From: an uncultured Lachnospiraceae bacterium
Lineage (GTDB): Bacteria > Bacillota_A > Clostridia > Lachnospirales > Lachnospiraceae
Assembly (NCBI GenBank): GCA_947175285.1
Contig: CAMWMM010000127.1
Span: forward strand, 1 to 10,314
Length of the DNA stretch: 10,314 bases
Reading direction: 5' to 3'
A program made the translations under genes and the position numbers. Position 1 is the first letter of the stretch; each line of letters opens with the position of its first letter. Positions 1 through 6,972 of this stretch are shown here, one piece after another. Below the pieces are notes generated by a model. It ran no database searches and was not told the origin of the DNA. It saw only the letters and a list, made by a program, of their open reading frames with translations.

Positions 1-1908
1 GTATGCATGGGAAGAACATGCATGACAGTCAGAGCAGAGGAGCAGACATTTATCATTGATGCAAAGATGCTTCCATCCACTCAGGAGGTTTATGAAATTC
101 AGTTAAAAGTTGAAAATCAGGGACAGGACTGGGAAGGAACCGTGCGGCTGAGGATGACTGAGAGCTATTATAATAACTGTGCTTATGATACTGAGTTATC
201 CCTGCCGCAAGGCAGTACGAAGCAGTTTGTGGTCAGAGTGCCCAAAGACGGTCTGGAGCATACGGATGGGGTGGTTCAGGTAACTCTTTTGGATAAAAAT
301 GGGGAGAAGGCGGCACAGGAGGAGTTTGGCAGGCTTTTGCAGACCGTAGCGAGTGTCCTGACAATGGGAATCCTGAGCGATGAATATCTGTCGTTAACTT
401 ATCTGGATATGGGAGGAAATGAACTTTATTATGATGGCAGGAATTACCCCATAAGGCTGGAGGAACTGAATCAGGACAAGCTGTCAGAATCTCTGGACGC
501 TTTAAATTTTCTGGTAATTGACAGCTATAACACCGGTGTTTTGTCGGATAAGGTATTAGAAGATATCAGACAATGGATAGATAATGGAGGAATGATGATT
601 ATCGGCACCGGAGAAAATGCCGAAGAGGTATTGGCAGGCTTTGATGATTTGGAAATACAATGCGTTAAAATCGATGAACCGGGAGAAGGGTCGTACTCCT
701 ACAGCGATTATGTGGATATATCACAGCTTCATATGGCGGAACTTAGGGATGTGGGCGGTAAATATGATGAAGGATATGTCGGCTTAGGTCTGATATGTTC
801 TCAGGGGAACGGCGCTGTGGAAATCCTGCCCTATTCTCTTTCGGAAGTGGCGAAGACTGACGTTGATTATGATTGGCAGAATTATTTCGTAGAGAATATG
901 CTCTACCAAGTTAATAATTATGCAAATTCTGCTTACATGTCAGGACAATATGCTTATAGCTATGACAATATGTACTATTTCAAGGATTTGTGCCGCAATT
1001 TGGGAAATGGCGGCAACCAACTGCAGTTTGGCGGGTTGAAATGGATTGTAATCCTTTATGTGATTTTTGTAGGTCCCATTCTGTACCTGATTTTACGTTC
1101 CGTAAAGAAACGGGATTTCTACTGGATTGCAGTGCCTGTAACGACGCTTATGGGAATCCTTTTGGTATATTGGGCAGGAAGAGGATTTGAGGTAGTGAAT
1201 ACCCATGTATATTCCGTAACGATAGAGAATCTTGCCGGTGGGGGAAAGGCCCGGACTTTTCTGCGCTGCTATGATGCCGGACACAAAGAGTGGGACCTTC
1301 GGCTGGCAGAAGGATATGAATATGCAGGACCTTTACAGGACATGTATTATGGCGGTAATAAAGAAAATTATTACTACCGCATCCGGAAGGAAGGAGACGA
1401 ACTTTTCTTTGGTATGAATCCATCTGTTGGTTTCGAAGACGGTCATTTTCAGGCAGGCATTGTCAGGGAGCCGGAAAAGGGCAGTATTTACGGCGATTTG
1501 AAATATAATGGGCAGCAAGGTATCAGTGGAACAGTTACCAATGAAACCGGAAGGGATTTTAAATATTTTGCTGTGAGCATGGGGGAGGATGTATATATTT
1601 ATAAAAATCTTCCGGCAGGAGCGGAAGTTAAGCTGGATGAAACGGAAATGGTATATGACAATAATTATAGCGGTGGGTACTATCATGGCATGTATGGCTA
1701 TTATTATAACTTTTTGCGGGAAGTTCAGAATAGCAAAAATGCGAGCGATGTGGATATCCTGACTGCTTTGGGTATAGGAATCAATTTGTCATATTCTATG
1801 GAAGAACCGAACATGACGATAATTTTCGGGGTGACTGAGGACTGGGATAAAGCGGTAGACGATAATTGCAGCGAGGTATCTTATGGATGTCTCTATGCGG
1901 TTCAATAG
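1..1908 (+). CDS. Exported membrane-anchored protein with GATase-like domain (5' partial)
   Basis: I do not recognise a named family. The frame is open to base 1. Counting from the first ATG at 7 gives 633 residues, but the N-terminus there (MGRTCMTVRAEEQ) looks like the tail of a signal peptide with a V-R-A cleavage site, so the true start is probably upstream of the window. Residues about 15-110 read as a beta-sandwich. Residues about 117-290 resemble a class-I glutamine-amidotransferase-like fold: a hydrophobic strand ending in D172 (NFLVIDSYNTG) and W190-IDNGG-MMIIGTG. No catalytic Cys is visible at a nucleophile elbow, so it is probably non-enzymatic. Two membrane helices lie at about 344-366 and 371-392, joined by a basic RSVKKRD loop that should be cytoplasmic. 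This puts both the N-terminal part and the beta-rich C-terminal part outside. Tyr-rich stretches lie at 300-325, 447-457 and 550-567. It sits 20 bases before the ABC ATPase and probably works with that transporter. Confidence 0.8.
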   Translation, partial: VCMGRTCMTVRAEEQTFIIDAKMLPSTQEVYEIQLKVENQGQDWEGTVRLRMTESYYNNCAYDTELSLPQGSTKQFVVRVPKDGLEHTDGVVQVTLLDKNGEKAAQEEFGRLLQTVASVLTMGILSDEYLSLTYLDMGGNELYYDGRNYPIRLEELNQDKLSESLDALNFLVIDSYNTGVLSDKVLEDIRQWIDNGGMMIIGTGENAEEVLAGFDDLEIQCVKIDEPGEGSYSYSDYVDISQLHMAELRDVGGKYDEGYVGLGLICSQGNGAVEILPYSLSEVAKTDVDYDWQNYFVENMLYQVNNYANSAYMSGQYAYSYDNMYYFKDLCRNLGNGGNQLQFGGLKWIVILYVIFVGPILYLILRSVKKRDFYWIAVPVTTLMGILLVYWAGRGFEVVNTHVYSVTIENLAGGGKARTFLRCYDAGHKEWDLRLAEGYEYAGPLQDMYYGGNKENYYYRIRKEGDELFFGMNPSVGFEDGHFQAGIVREPEKGSIYGDLKYNGQQGISGTVTNETGRDFKYFAVSMGEDVYIYKNLPAGAEVKLDETEMVYDNNYSGGYYHGMYGYYYNFLREVQNSKNASDVDILTALGIGINLSYSMEEPNMTIIFGVTEDWDKAVDDNCSEVSYGCLYAVQ

Positions 1909-1931
1909 AGGAAGGCAATGGTATTAGTATG
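1909..1931 (+). promoter_or_regulatory. Ribosome binding site and leader of the ABC ATPase gene
   Basis: AGGAAGG at 1909-1915 directly follows the TAG stop of the previous gene and lies 13 bases before ATG 1929. The spacing is longer than usual, but this ATG is the one that starts the protein at the expected place for an ABC ATPase (MLYINDLTKNYG). The 20-base leader closely resembles the one before the gene at 3769. Confidence 0.6.
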
Positions 1932-2855
1932 CTGTATATTAATGATTTGACAAAAAATTATGGCTCTTTTATGGCAGTGAATCACTTGTCGCTGCATATT
2001 CCCGAGGGGGATTTGTTTGGCTTCGTAGGGCCGAACGGCGCGGGAAAGACGACTACAATACGGATTGTCTGCGGGTTGTTACGGGCAAGCAGCGGTACGG
2101 TAAGGATTGGCAGCACGGCAGCGGCTGTGGGAAGTAAAGAGATGAAAAGGATGATTGGTTATGTACCCGATTTTTTCGGCGTGTATGACAATCTGAAGGT
2201 GCGGGAATATATGGATATGTATGGCTCCATGTATGGAATGTATTCCCGCGATATTGCCAAACTGACAGATGATTTGCTGGAACTGGTAAATCTTTCGGAT
2301 AAAAGGGAGGTTTATGTGGACACGCTCTCCCGCGGGATGAAACAACGTCTCTGCGTGGCAAGGGCGCTGCTGCACAACCCCAGACTGTTAATTTTAGACG
2401 AGCCAAGCTCCGGTCTTGATCCAAGAGCCAGGGTGGAAATGAAAGAATTACTGAAAAACCTTCACTCCATGGGAAAGACGATTGTGATTAGTTCCCATAT
2501 TCTTTCGGAACTTTCGGAGATGTGTAACAGTATTGGAATTATGAACCATGGGCAGTTGATTACGGCAGGCAGAATTGAAGATATTATGAAGCAGATACCG
2601 GACGGAAAAAGGGTGCATATCAAGATTGCTTCCGGCAGGGAAAGCGCCGTAACGATTTTAAAGGAACAGGTGGGTGTACGGATAGAGTCTGTCAGGGAAG
2701 ATGAAATCATTATTTTGTTTGACGGCACAGATGAGGCAATCAGTGCGCTTATCGGACTTATGATTCAAAATCAGGTTGTTTTGGCGGGATTCTACAGGGA
2801 GGAAGGCAGTCTGGAATCCTTATTCATGCAGTTGACGGGAGGTGGCGCGCAGTGA
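1929..2855 (+). CDS. ABC-2 type transporter ATP-binding protein
   Basis: This is a cytoplasmic ATPase of 308 residues, expected to power the permease encoded next to it. Numbered from ATG 1929, it has Walker A GPNGAGKT (34-41), signature LSRGMKQ (133-139), Walker B LLILDE (153-158), D-loop SGLD (161-164) and switch His H190 (ISSH), so it should hydrolyse ATP. The Q-loop region reads GYVPDF, with Asp81 where Gln is classical. The 210-308 tail is the variable C-terminal region typical of ABC-2 ATPases of the CcmA/NatA/GldA type. The frame stays open back to an ATG at 1866, but that start lies inside the preceding gene, lacks a clear ribosome site, and adds 21 residues not expected in the family. 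The gene overlaps the permease gene by 4 bases (GTGA), implying translational coupling. The transported substrate cannot be read from the sequence. Confidence 0.95.
   Translation: MLYINDLTKNYGSFMAVNHLSLHIPEGDLFGFVGPNGAGKTTTIRIVCGLLRASSGTVRIGSTAAAVGSKEMKRMIGYVPDFFGVYDNLKVREYMDMYGSMYGMYSRDIAKLTDDLLELVNLSDKREVYVDTLSRGMKQRLCVARALLHNPRLLILDEPSSGLDPRARVEMKELLKNLHSMGKTIVISSHILSELSEMCNSIGIMNHGQLITAGRIEDIMKQIPDGKRVHIKIASGRESAVTILKEQVGVRIESVREDEIIILFDGTDEAISALIGLMIQNQVVLAGFYREEGSLESLFMQLTGGGAQ
2837..2842 (+). promoter_or_regulatory. Ribosome binding site for the GTG-started permease gene
   Basis: GGGAGG inside the 3' end of the ATPase gene lies 9 bases before GTG 2852. Together with the 4-base stop/start overlap it decides the non-ATG start. 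Confidence 0.75.
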
Positions 2856-3748
2856 AACTACGATGGAATCCTATTGTAAAAAAAGATTTACAGGTAGCAG
2901 CCCGCAGTATGCGTATAAGCTGGGGATTGTTTGCCTATGAGGCGGTGCTGGCAATGACTTTTATTCTGGCGCTGTCAGTCATACAGGGGGAGAGTAACAG
3001 CTTTTACAGCAACGGTAATATCTATGGCTATCTGATTTATTTGTTTCCTGTGCTTGCCGTTGCGCAGGTGTGTATTGTTGCATTGATTGTACCTGTTATG
3101 ACAGCTTCTGCAATTTCAGGTGAAAAGGAGCGGCAGACATTTGATATTATGTTAACTACATGCATGTCGCCTTTTTCCATTGTATTAGGAAAGGTAATGT
3201 CTGCGATATTGCGTATTTTGTTTTTTGTGGCAGCTGGAATGCCGATTATGGCGTTAGCGTTTGTGGCGGGAGGTCTTAGCTGGAGTTATTTGTTTTACTT
3301 TGTATTAACTATTATACTGCTGTCGCTGCTTTCGGGCAGTATCGGAATCCTCTGCTCAGCCCTCTGTAGGCGGTCTGTAACGGCTGTTATATTATCTTAT
3401 GTATTTTATATTGTTATTTATGGATTGACGTTTCTTCCTATGCTGCTAAAACTGATTTGGACGCAGGCGGAAAACGTGGGTGAAACTATGCTGTTATTAT
3501 TGTTTAATCCCATCATATTCTATGAGGAATTCTTTATGCAGCTTATGTCAGGTGAATCGCTTTTTGGAACGGAAGGCTCTCGTCTTTCAACTGATGAAGT
3601 GGGTTTTCTGACTTATTATTTATCCCAGGGTAAGACATGGATGTTTTTATCTGCCGCATGTATTTTCTTAATGTCTATCCTGTTTTTACTTGTAGCAGCA
3701 TGGAAGGTCAATCCGATGCATTCTTCATCAGGCAAAAGACGCGGCTGA
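2852..3748 (+). CDS. ABC-2 type transporter permease
   Basis: This is a 298-residue integral membrane protein, the likely membrane half of the exporter whose ATPase lies just upstream. Six hydrophobic helices can be placed at about 24-44, 60-83, 118-139, 147-169, 177-198 and 264-283, the usual ABC-2 layout. The hallmark cytoplasmic coupling segment after helix 2 is present: SGEKERQTFDIMLTT (89-103), close to the 'SGEKERGTLE-LL' motif of gliding (GldF-like) and NosY-like permeases. The long outer segment between helices 5 and 6 (about 200-260) holds NPIIFYEEF. Translation starts at GTG 2852, overlapping the ATPase stop. The C-terminus is short and basic (GKRRG). The next gene follows after 20 bases. 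Function as an exporter or as a mechanical/regulatory ABC-2 module is inferred from the family only. Confidence 0.92.
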   Translation: MKLRWNPIVKKDLQVAARSMRISWGLFAYEAVLAMTFILALSVIQGESNSFYSNGNIYGYLIYLFPVLAVAQVCIVALIVPVMTASAISGEKERQTFDIMLTTCMSPFSIVLGKVMSAILRILFFVAAGMPIMALAFVAGGLSWSYLFYFVLTIILLSLLSGSIGILCSALCRRSVTAVILSYVFYIVIYGLTFLPMLLKLIWTQAENVGETMLLLLFNPIIFYEEFFMQLMSGESLFGTEGSRLSTDEVGFLTYYLSQGKTWMFLSAACIFLMSILFLLVAAWKVNPMHSSSGKRRG

Positions 3749-3771
3749 GGAAAGGTATGGGTATCAGCATG
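3748..3771 (+). promoter_or_regulatory. Ribosome binding site and leader of the gene at 3769
   Basis: AGGAAAGG at 3748-3755 overlaps the TGA stop of the permease. It is 13 bases from ATG 3769 and only 1 base from the in-frame ATG 3757, which is too close to serve. Stop-to-start distance and much of the sequence match the leader at 1909-1931, supporting 3769 as the start. Confidence 0.6.
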
Positions 3772-5064
3772 GAAAAGAGAGAATTTCTGAAAATAATACG
3801 AGCCTATAGGCGCAGGATGAATATGGCGGATTTTTTGAAAAAGTCGGTTTTCGCACTTAGCATTGGTGCTGGGGCAGGGATTCTTTTTCAGGCTGCGGCG
3901 TTTTTTATGCCGATGTATTATGTAAACCTCTATGCGATGCTGGCGCTGCTTCTTGCTGAGATGTCAGTGCTCGTGGTGATGTTTGTAAAGCAGACAACTA
4001 TGGAGCAGGCGGCTCTGAGGATGGATGGCTTTGGTTTTGAGGAGCGGATTGTTACGGCTTATGAAAACCTTGATAAAGAGGGGACATTTGTCGGGCTTCA
4101 GAGAGAAGACGCCATGAAAAGGTTAAGGGAGAATAAGGACAGGATTCAAATTCCCCTCATGCCTTCCCTTAAAAGGACTGCTTTGCTTTTTATGCTGCTT
4201 GTGGTTTCAGTGGGACTTTCCCTGCTTTCTTCTGCGGCAAAAGACCGTGCCGGAGAACTTCATAGAGTGAAGGAAGAGGCACAGGAGAAAGAGGATGAAA
4301 TAGAAGAGTTTATGGAAGCTCTGGAAGAACTTGCGAAAGAGGATTTGACGGAGGAGCAAAAAGAGGAGCTTCAAGAGATGATAGAGAGCCTTGAATCCTC
4401 GCTTTCAGAGTATCAGCAGGCGGTTTCGGAGGAGATGTTGGCAGCGGCGTCTCAGAAGCTGGATTATAGATATGAAAATATGAGTGACCAATTATCTGAT
4501 ATCATACAGGATATCGCGCAGGATATACAAAACGGTGCGGGAGTTTCGATTGCATCGGCGGACGCTATGCAGAAAGTGGAGAATCAGCTTAAGAAGATGC
4601 GTGATACGGGACTTGCAAAGGGCGATGGTTCCGACACAGGGCAGGGAAGCTCTGATGACCAAACAGGTCAACAGGGAAGCTCCGGTGACGGAAGCGGACA
4701 GGAAGGAGAAGGCGCCGGAAACGGTCAAAGCGGAGAAGGTACCGGGAACGGTCAGAACGGGCAGGGGGAAGACAGTGGTTCCGGAAACGGCAGAGGAACC
4801 GGAAGCAGCAGTACGCCGCATGATTATGTCAGCGTTCCCAATGCTGTTGCAGACAGCGGGAATCTCACGGGAAATGCCGGAAGTCATGAACTTTCCGAAT
4901 ATTTTCGTGCACAGAACGGGTTGAACTGGGAAGGGGAGCACACATCCTATGAACAAGTGATAAGCAGCTATGAGCAGAACGCTTATGAGGGGATTGCCGC
5001 AGACCGTTATCCCAGCGGTATGGAAGACATTATAAAAGAATATTTCTCAAGTTTTAATAATTAG
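3769..5064 (+). CDS. DUF4175-like membrane protein with coiled coil and Gly/Ser/Gln-rich linker
   Basis: This 431-residue protein has no known activity. From ATG 3769, two membrane helices lie at about 26-46 and 50-73. A cytoplasmic-looking segment follows with MDGFGFEERIVTA and LQREDA, a pattern I associate with proteins encoded just before MoxR genes. A third helix lies at about 137-157. After it comes a highly charged, Glu/Lys-rich stretch at 163-270, predicted to be a long helix or coiled coil. A low-complexity G/S/Q/N/E linker spans 285-349. The C-terminal tail (about 398-431) has a YEQNAYEGIAADRYP segment and ends in DIIKEYFSSF, like the 'P-x-x-x-x-IVRDYF' end of such proteins. By the positive-inside rule the basic N-terminus is cytoplasmic, so the coiled coil would lie outside; this is inference. 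ATG 3757 or the further-upstream frame starting at 3637 are alternatives, the latter overlapping the permease. It may be a scaffold linking MoxR and VWA parts. Confidence 0.8.
   Translation: MEKREFLKIIRAYRRRMNMADFLKKSVFALSIGAGAGILFQAAAFFMPMYYVNLYAMLALLLAEMSVLVVMFVKQTTMEQAALRMDGFGFEERIVTAYENLDKEGTFVGLQREDAMKRLRENKDRIQIPLMPSLKRTALLFMLLVVSVGLSLLSSAAKDRAGELHRVKEEAQEKEDEIEEFMEALEELAKEDLTEEQKEELQEMIESLESSLSEYQQAVSEEMLAAASQKLDYRYENMSDQLSDIIQDIAQDIQNGAGVSIASADAMQKVENQLKKMRDTGLAKGDGSDTGQGSSDDQTGQQGSSGDGSGQEGEGAGNGQSGEGTGNGQNGQGEDSGSGNGRGTGSSSTPHDYVSVPNAVADSGNLTGNAGSHELSEYFRAQNGLNWEGEHTSYEQVISSYEQNAYEGIAADRYPSGMEDIIKEYFSSFNN
4621..4815 (+). repeat. Low-complexity Gly/Ser/Gln/Asn coding repeat
   Basis: Imperfect repeats of GGAAACGGTCA-like units encode GNGQSGEG, GNGQNGQG and related runs (residues 285-349 of the gene at 3769). 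This is a flexible, hydrophilic linker, likely variable in length between strains through repeat slippage. Confidence 0.75.
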
Positions 5065-5077
5065 AAAACAATAAACA

Positions 5078-5083
5078 GGGAGG
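5078..5083 (+). promoter_or_regulatory. Ribosome binding site of the MoxR gene
   Basis: GGGAGG lies 10 bases before ATG 5094, in a 29-base gap that shows no hairpin or promoter. It is the strongest site of the cluster and sets the MoxR start. Confidence 0.75.
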
Positions 5084-5093
5084 CGATAGGGAT

Positions 5094-6074
5094 ATGGCTG
5101 AGTTAGATAAAAGCAGATTAAAAGACCCGGCATATATGGCAGGGCGGATGATTGCATGCGAAAGAGAAATACAAAAGGGAATCATCGGACAGAGTGAGAT
5201 TATCAGGCAGGTTATACTGGCGATGCTTACAGGAGGAAACGTGCTTTTAGAAGGTATGCCGGGATTGGGTAAAACAAGGCTGGTCAGTACGATTGGCAAG
5301 GTTTTTGATTTGTCTTTTAAAAGAATTCAGTTTACTCCGGATTTGATGCCAAGCGATGTGACCGGTACGAATATTATTATAAAGAATGAACAGGGCAGTT
5401 CCTTCTCCTTTGAGCCGGGTCCGGTTTTTGCCAATTTGATTCTGGCGGATGAAATTAACCGTGCCACACCTAAAACCCAGTCGGCGCTGTTGGAGGCAAT
5501 GCAGGAGCATACGGTAACGGTGGGCAATGTCAGCCATGTGCTTAATGAACCCTTTTTTGTGCTGGCAACCCAGAATCCTATAGAAAACGAGGGAACTTAT
5601 CCTTTGCCGGAGGCTCAGTTAGACCGCTTTATGTTTAAGCTGTTAGTACGGTTTCCCGACAGAGAGGAGCTAAAGGGGATTGTTGCACTCACGGAAGGGA
5701 GTGAGGAACCTGTCATTGAAAAGCAGATGGACAGCGAGGGACTTCTGGCAGCAAGAGCCTTGGTAAATCAGATTCCTATTGCCGATGCGGTGATGGATTA
5801 TCTGCTGGAGATCGTTATGGAGACTCACGTTCCGAATCCGCATATCAGAGAAGGAGCAAGTCCCAGAGCGGCGCAGGCGTTAATCCGTGCAGCCAGGGCG
5901 AAGGCATTTTTTGAAGGGCGCTTTAATGTTTCGTTTCAGGATGTGAAGGAAGCCGCATATCCTGTGCTCAGACATCGGATTATTCTGGGCTTTGACGCCA
6001 TCAGCGCAGGAATTACCGAGGATGATGTCATTACAAGGATTTTGGATGCAAAAACGGCTTTGACAGGCAGATAG
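5094..6074 (+). CDS. MoxR-family AAA+ ATPase
   Basis: This 326-residue cytoplasmic ATPase has the usual length for the family. It shows Walker A GMPGLGKT (54-61), Walker B LILADE (115-120) followed by INRATPKTQSALLEAMQE, sensor 1 ATQNP (N161), the MoxR signature EGTYPLPEAQLDRF (166-179, with arginine R178), and sensor 2 GASPRA (R258). All key residues are present, so it should form an active ring. MoxR ATPases act as chaperone-like motors together with VWA proteins encoded beside them. Here a DUF58 protein follows after 16 bases, and a multi-VWA membrane protein after that. The order MoxR, DUF58, BatA-like is the standard arrangement of the MoxR-proper subfamily. The client of this machine cannot be told from the sequence. 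Confidence 0.97.
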   Translation: MAELDKSRLKDPAYMAGRMIACEREIQKGIIGQSEIIRQVILAMLTGGNVLLEGMPGLGKTRLVSTIGKVFDLSFKRIQFTPDLMPSDVTGTNIIIKNEQGSSFSFEPGPVFANLILADEINRATPKTQSALLEAMQEHTVTVGNVSHVLNEPFFVLATQNPIENEGTYPLPEAQLDRFMFKLLVRFPDREELKGIVALTEGSEEPVIEKQMDSEGLLAARALVNQIPIADAVMDYLLEIVMETHVPNPHIREGASPRAAQALIRAARAKAFFEGRFNVSFQDVKEAAYPVLRHRIILGFDAISAGITEDDVITRILDAKTALTGR

Positions 6075-6077
6075 GAG
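6072..6077 (+). promoter_or_regulatory. Ribosome binding site overlapping the MoxR stop codon
   Basis: TAGGAG includes the MoxR stop and lies 13 bases before ATG 6091. The long spacing matches those at 1929 and 3769. Termination and re-initiation may be coupled. Confidence 0.55.
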
Positions 6078-6090
6078 TTAACGGATAGTT

Positions 6091-6972
6091 ATGATATTGG
6101 ACGCTGCATTTTTTGATAAACTGTCAAGGCTTCGGCTGGTTATGGGACATAGAACTTCCATGAATCTGACCGGAAACCGTAAATCCATACAGAAAGGTTC
6201 TTCCATGGAATTTTCGGATTTCAGGGAGTATATGCCGGGAGACGATATCCGCCGTATTGATTGGAATGCCTATGGACGTCTGGACAGGCTTTATGTGAAA
6301 GAATATATGGAGGAAAAAGAGGCGGTCGTTTCAATCCTGATTGATACCAGCGCTTCCATGGAGTATGGAGAAAAGAAAAAGAGTGAGCTTGCCCGTATGC
6401 TGGCGGCAGCTTTTTCTTATATGGGGTTAAATGACATGGATCGTGTTGTACTCTATGATATGAACAGGATGCATCAGCCTTTTGCGGCAAAGGGCGGGAA
6501 AAGAGCCTTACCTCGGATTGCAGACTGGTTAGAGCAGTGCAGCTTTGAGGGAACGGTGGATATTGCAAAAGCTGTCAGCGAGCTTCCCGTGAAAGGACCG
6601 GGCGTGACTATTTTAATCAGCGATTTTTTGCAGGAGACATTTCTGGATCAGGAGCAGGAGACACTGGAAAAGCTGCTGCGTTTTCTAAATTACAGAAAGC
6701 AAAGAACCATATTATTGCATGTATTGGCGAAAGAGGAGCTTTCCGTAGAACTGACGGGTACACGGAATCTGATCGATATGGAGGATCAAAGTACCCTGCG
6801 TCTTACATTGGATGCCGGAAGTATCCGGACATATGAGAAGGCTTTGCAGGAATTTACGGACAAACTTCGTCGGGAATGCGCAGGAGCGGGAGCATTCTAC
6901 GCGATATGCAGTACCGGAACGGATATTTATCAACTGATTTTTCAGGATTTAAGGATGTTATATGATATTTGA
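6091..6972 (+). CDS. DUF58 protein with VWA-like fold
   Basis: This 293-residue protein has no membrane helix and is probably cytoplasmic. The DUF58 hallmark EFSDFREYMPGDDIRRIDW occupies 40-58, followed by LYVKEYMEE. A VWA-type metal site is complete: DTSAS at 85-89, T155 (FEGTVD) and D178 (LISDF). DUF58 proteins are the usual immediate partners of MoxR ATPases, and the short gap (16 bases) and shared direction support that here. A direct role as adaptor or substrate of the ATPase is inferred from family context. The start at ATG 6091 gives MILDAAFFDKLSRLRL, matching the usual N-terminal helix of the family. Its 3' end overlaps the next gene by 11 bases, suggesting coupled translation. No missing motif or frame break was seen. 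Confidence 0.93.
   Translation: MILDAAFFDKLSRLRLVMGHRTSMNLTGNRKSIQKGSSMEFSDFREYMPGDDIRRIDWNAYGRLDRLYVKEYMEEKEAVVSILIDTSASMEYGEKKKSELARMLAAAFSYMGLNDMDRVVLYDMNRMHQPFAAKGGKRALPRIADWLEQCSFEGTVDIAKAVSELPVKGPGVTILISDFLQETFLDQEQETLEKLLRFLNYRKQRTILLHVLAKEELSVELTGTRNLIDMEDQSTLRLTLDAGSIRTYEKALQEFTDKLRRECAGAGAFYAICSTGTDIYQLIFQDLRMLYDI
6951..6955 (+). promoter_or_regulatory. Ribosome binding site of the large VWA gene
   Basis: AAGGA within the end of the DUF58 gene lies 6 bases before ATG 6962 and decides this start, 11 bases before the DUF58 gene ends. Confidence 0.65.

Noticed and set aside
1..29. Two copies of ATGCATG near the left edge
   Set aside because: They are very short, lie in coding sequence, and are expected by chance.
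1918..1950. Tiny upstream frame (10 codons) overlapping the ABC ATPase start
   Set aside because: Its ATG is only 2 bases from the AGGAAGG site, too close for normal initiation, and nothing else suggests a leader peptide.
3637..3768. Longer N-terminus for the coiled-coil protein starting inside the permease gene
   Set aside because: It would overlap the permease by over 100 bases with no ribosome site, and the extra residues look like an off-frame reading; ATG 3769 has a site and a matching leader.
4484..4924. A 146-codon plus-strand open frame inside the same gene
   Set aside because: It is an off-frame reading of the repeat region with an implausible basic, low-complexity product; the main frame has helices and a conserved tail.
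4492..4956. A 154-codon open frame on the minus strand opposite the coiled-coil protein gene
   Set aside because: It lies fully inside a well-supported plus-strand gene over its repeat-rich linker, has no ribosome site or family motif, and is explained by the biased codons of the other strand.
5065..5093. Possible promoter or terminator between the coiled-coil gene and MoxR
   Set aside because: The gap is 29 bases, A-rich, with no hairpin and no -35/-10 pair; it only holds the ribosome site.
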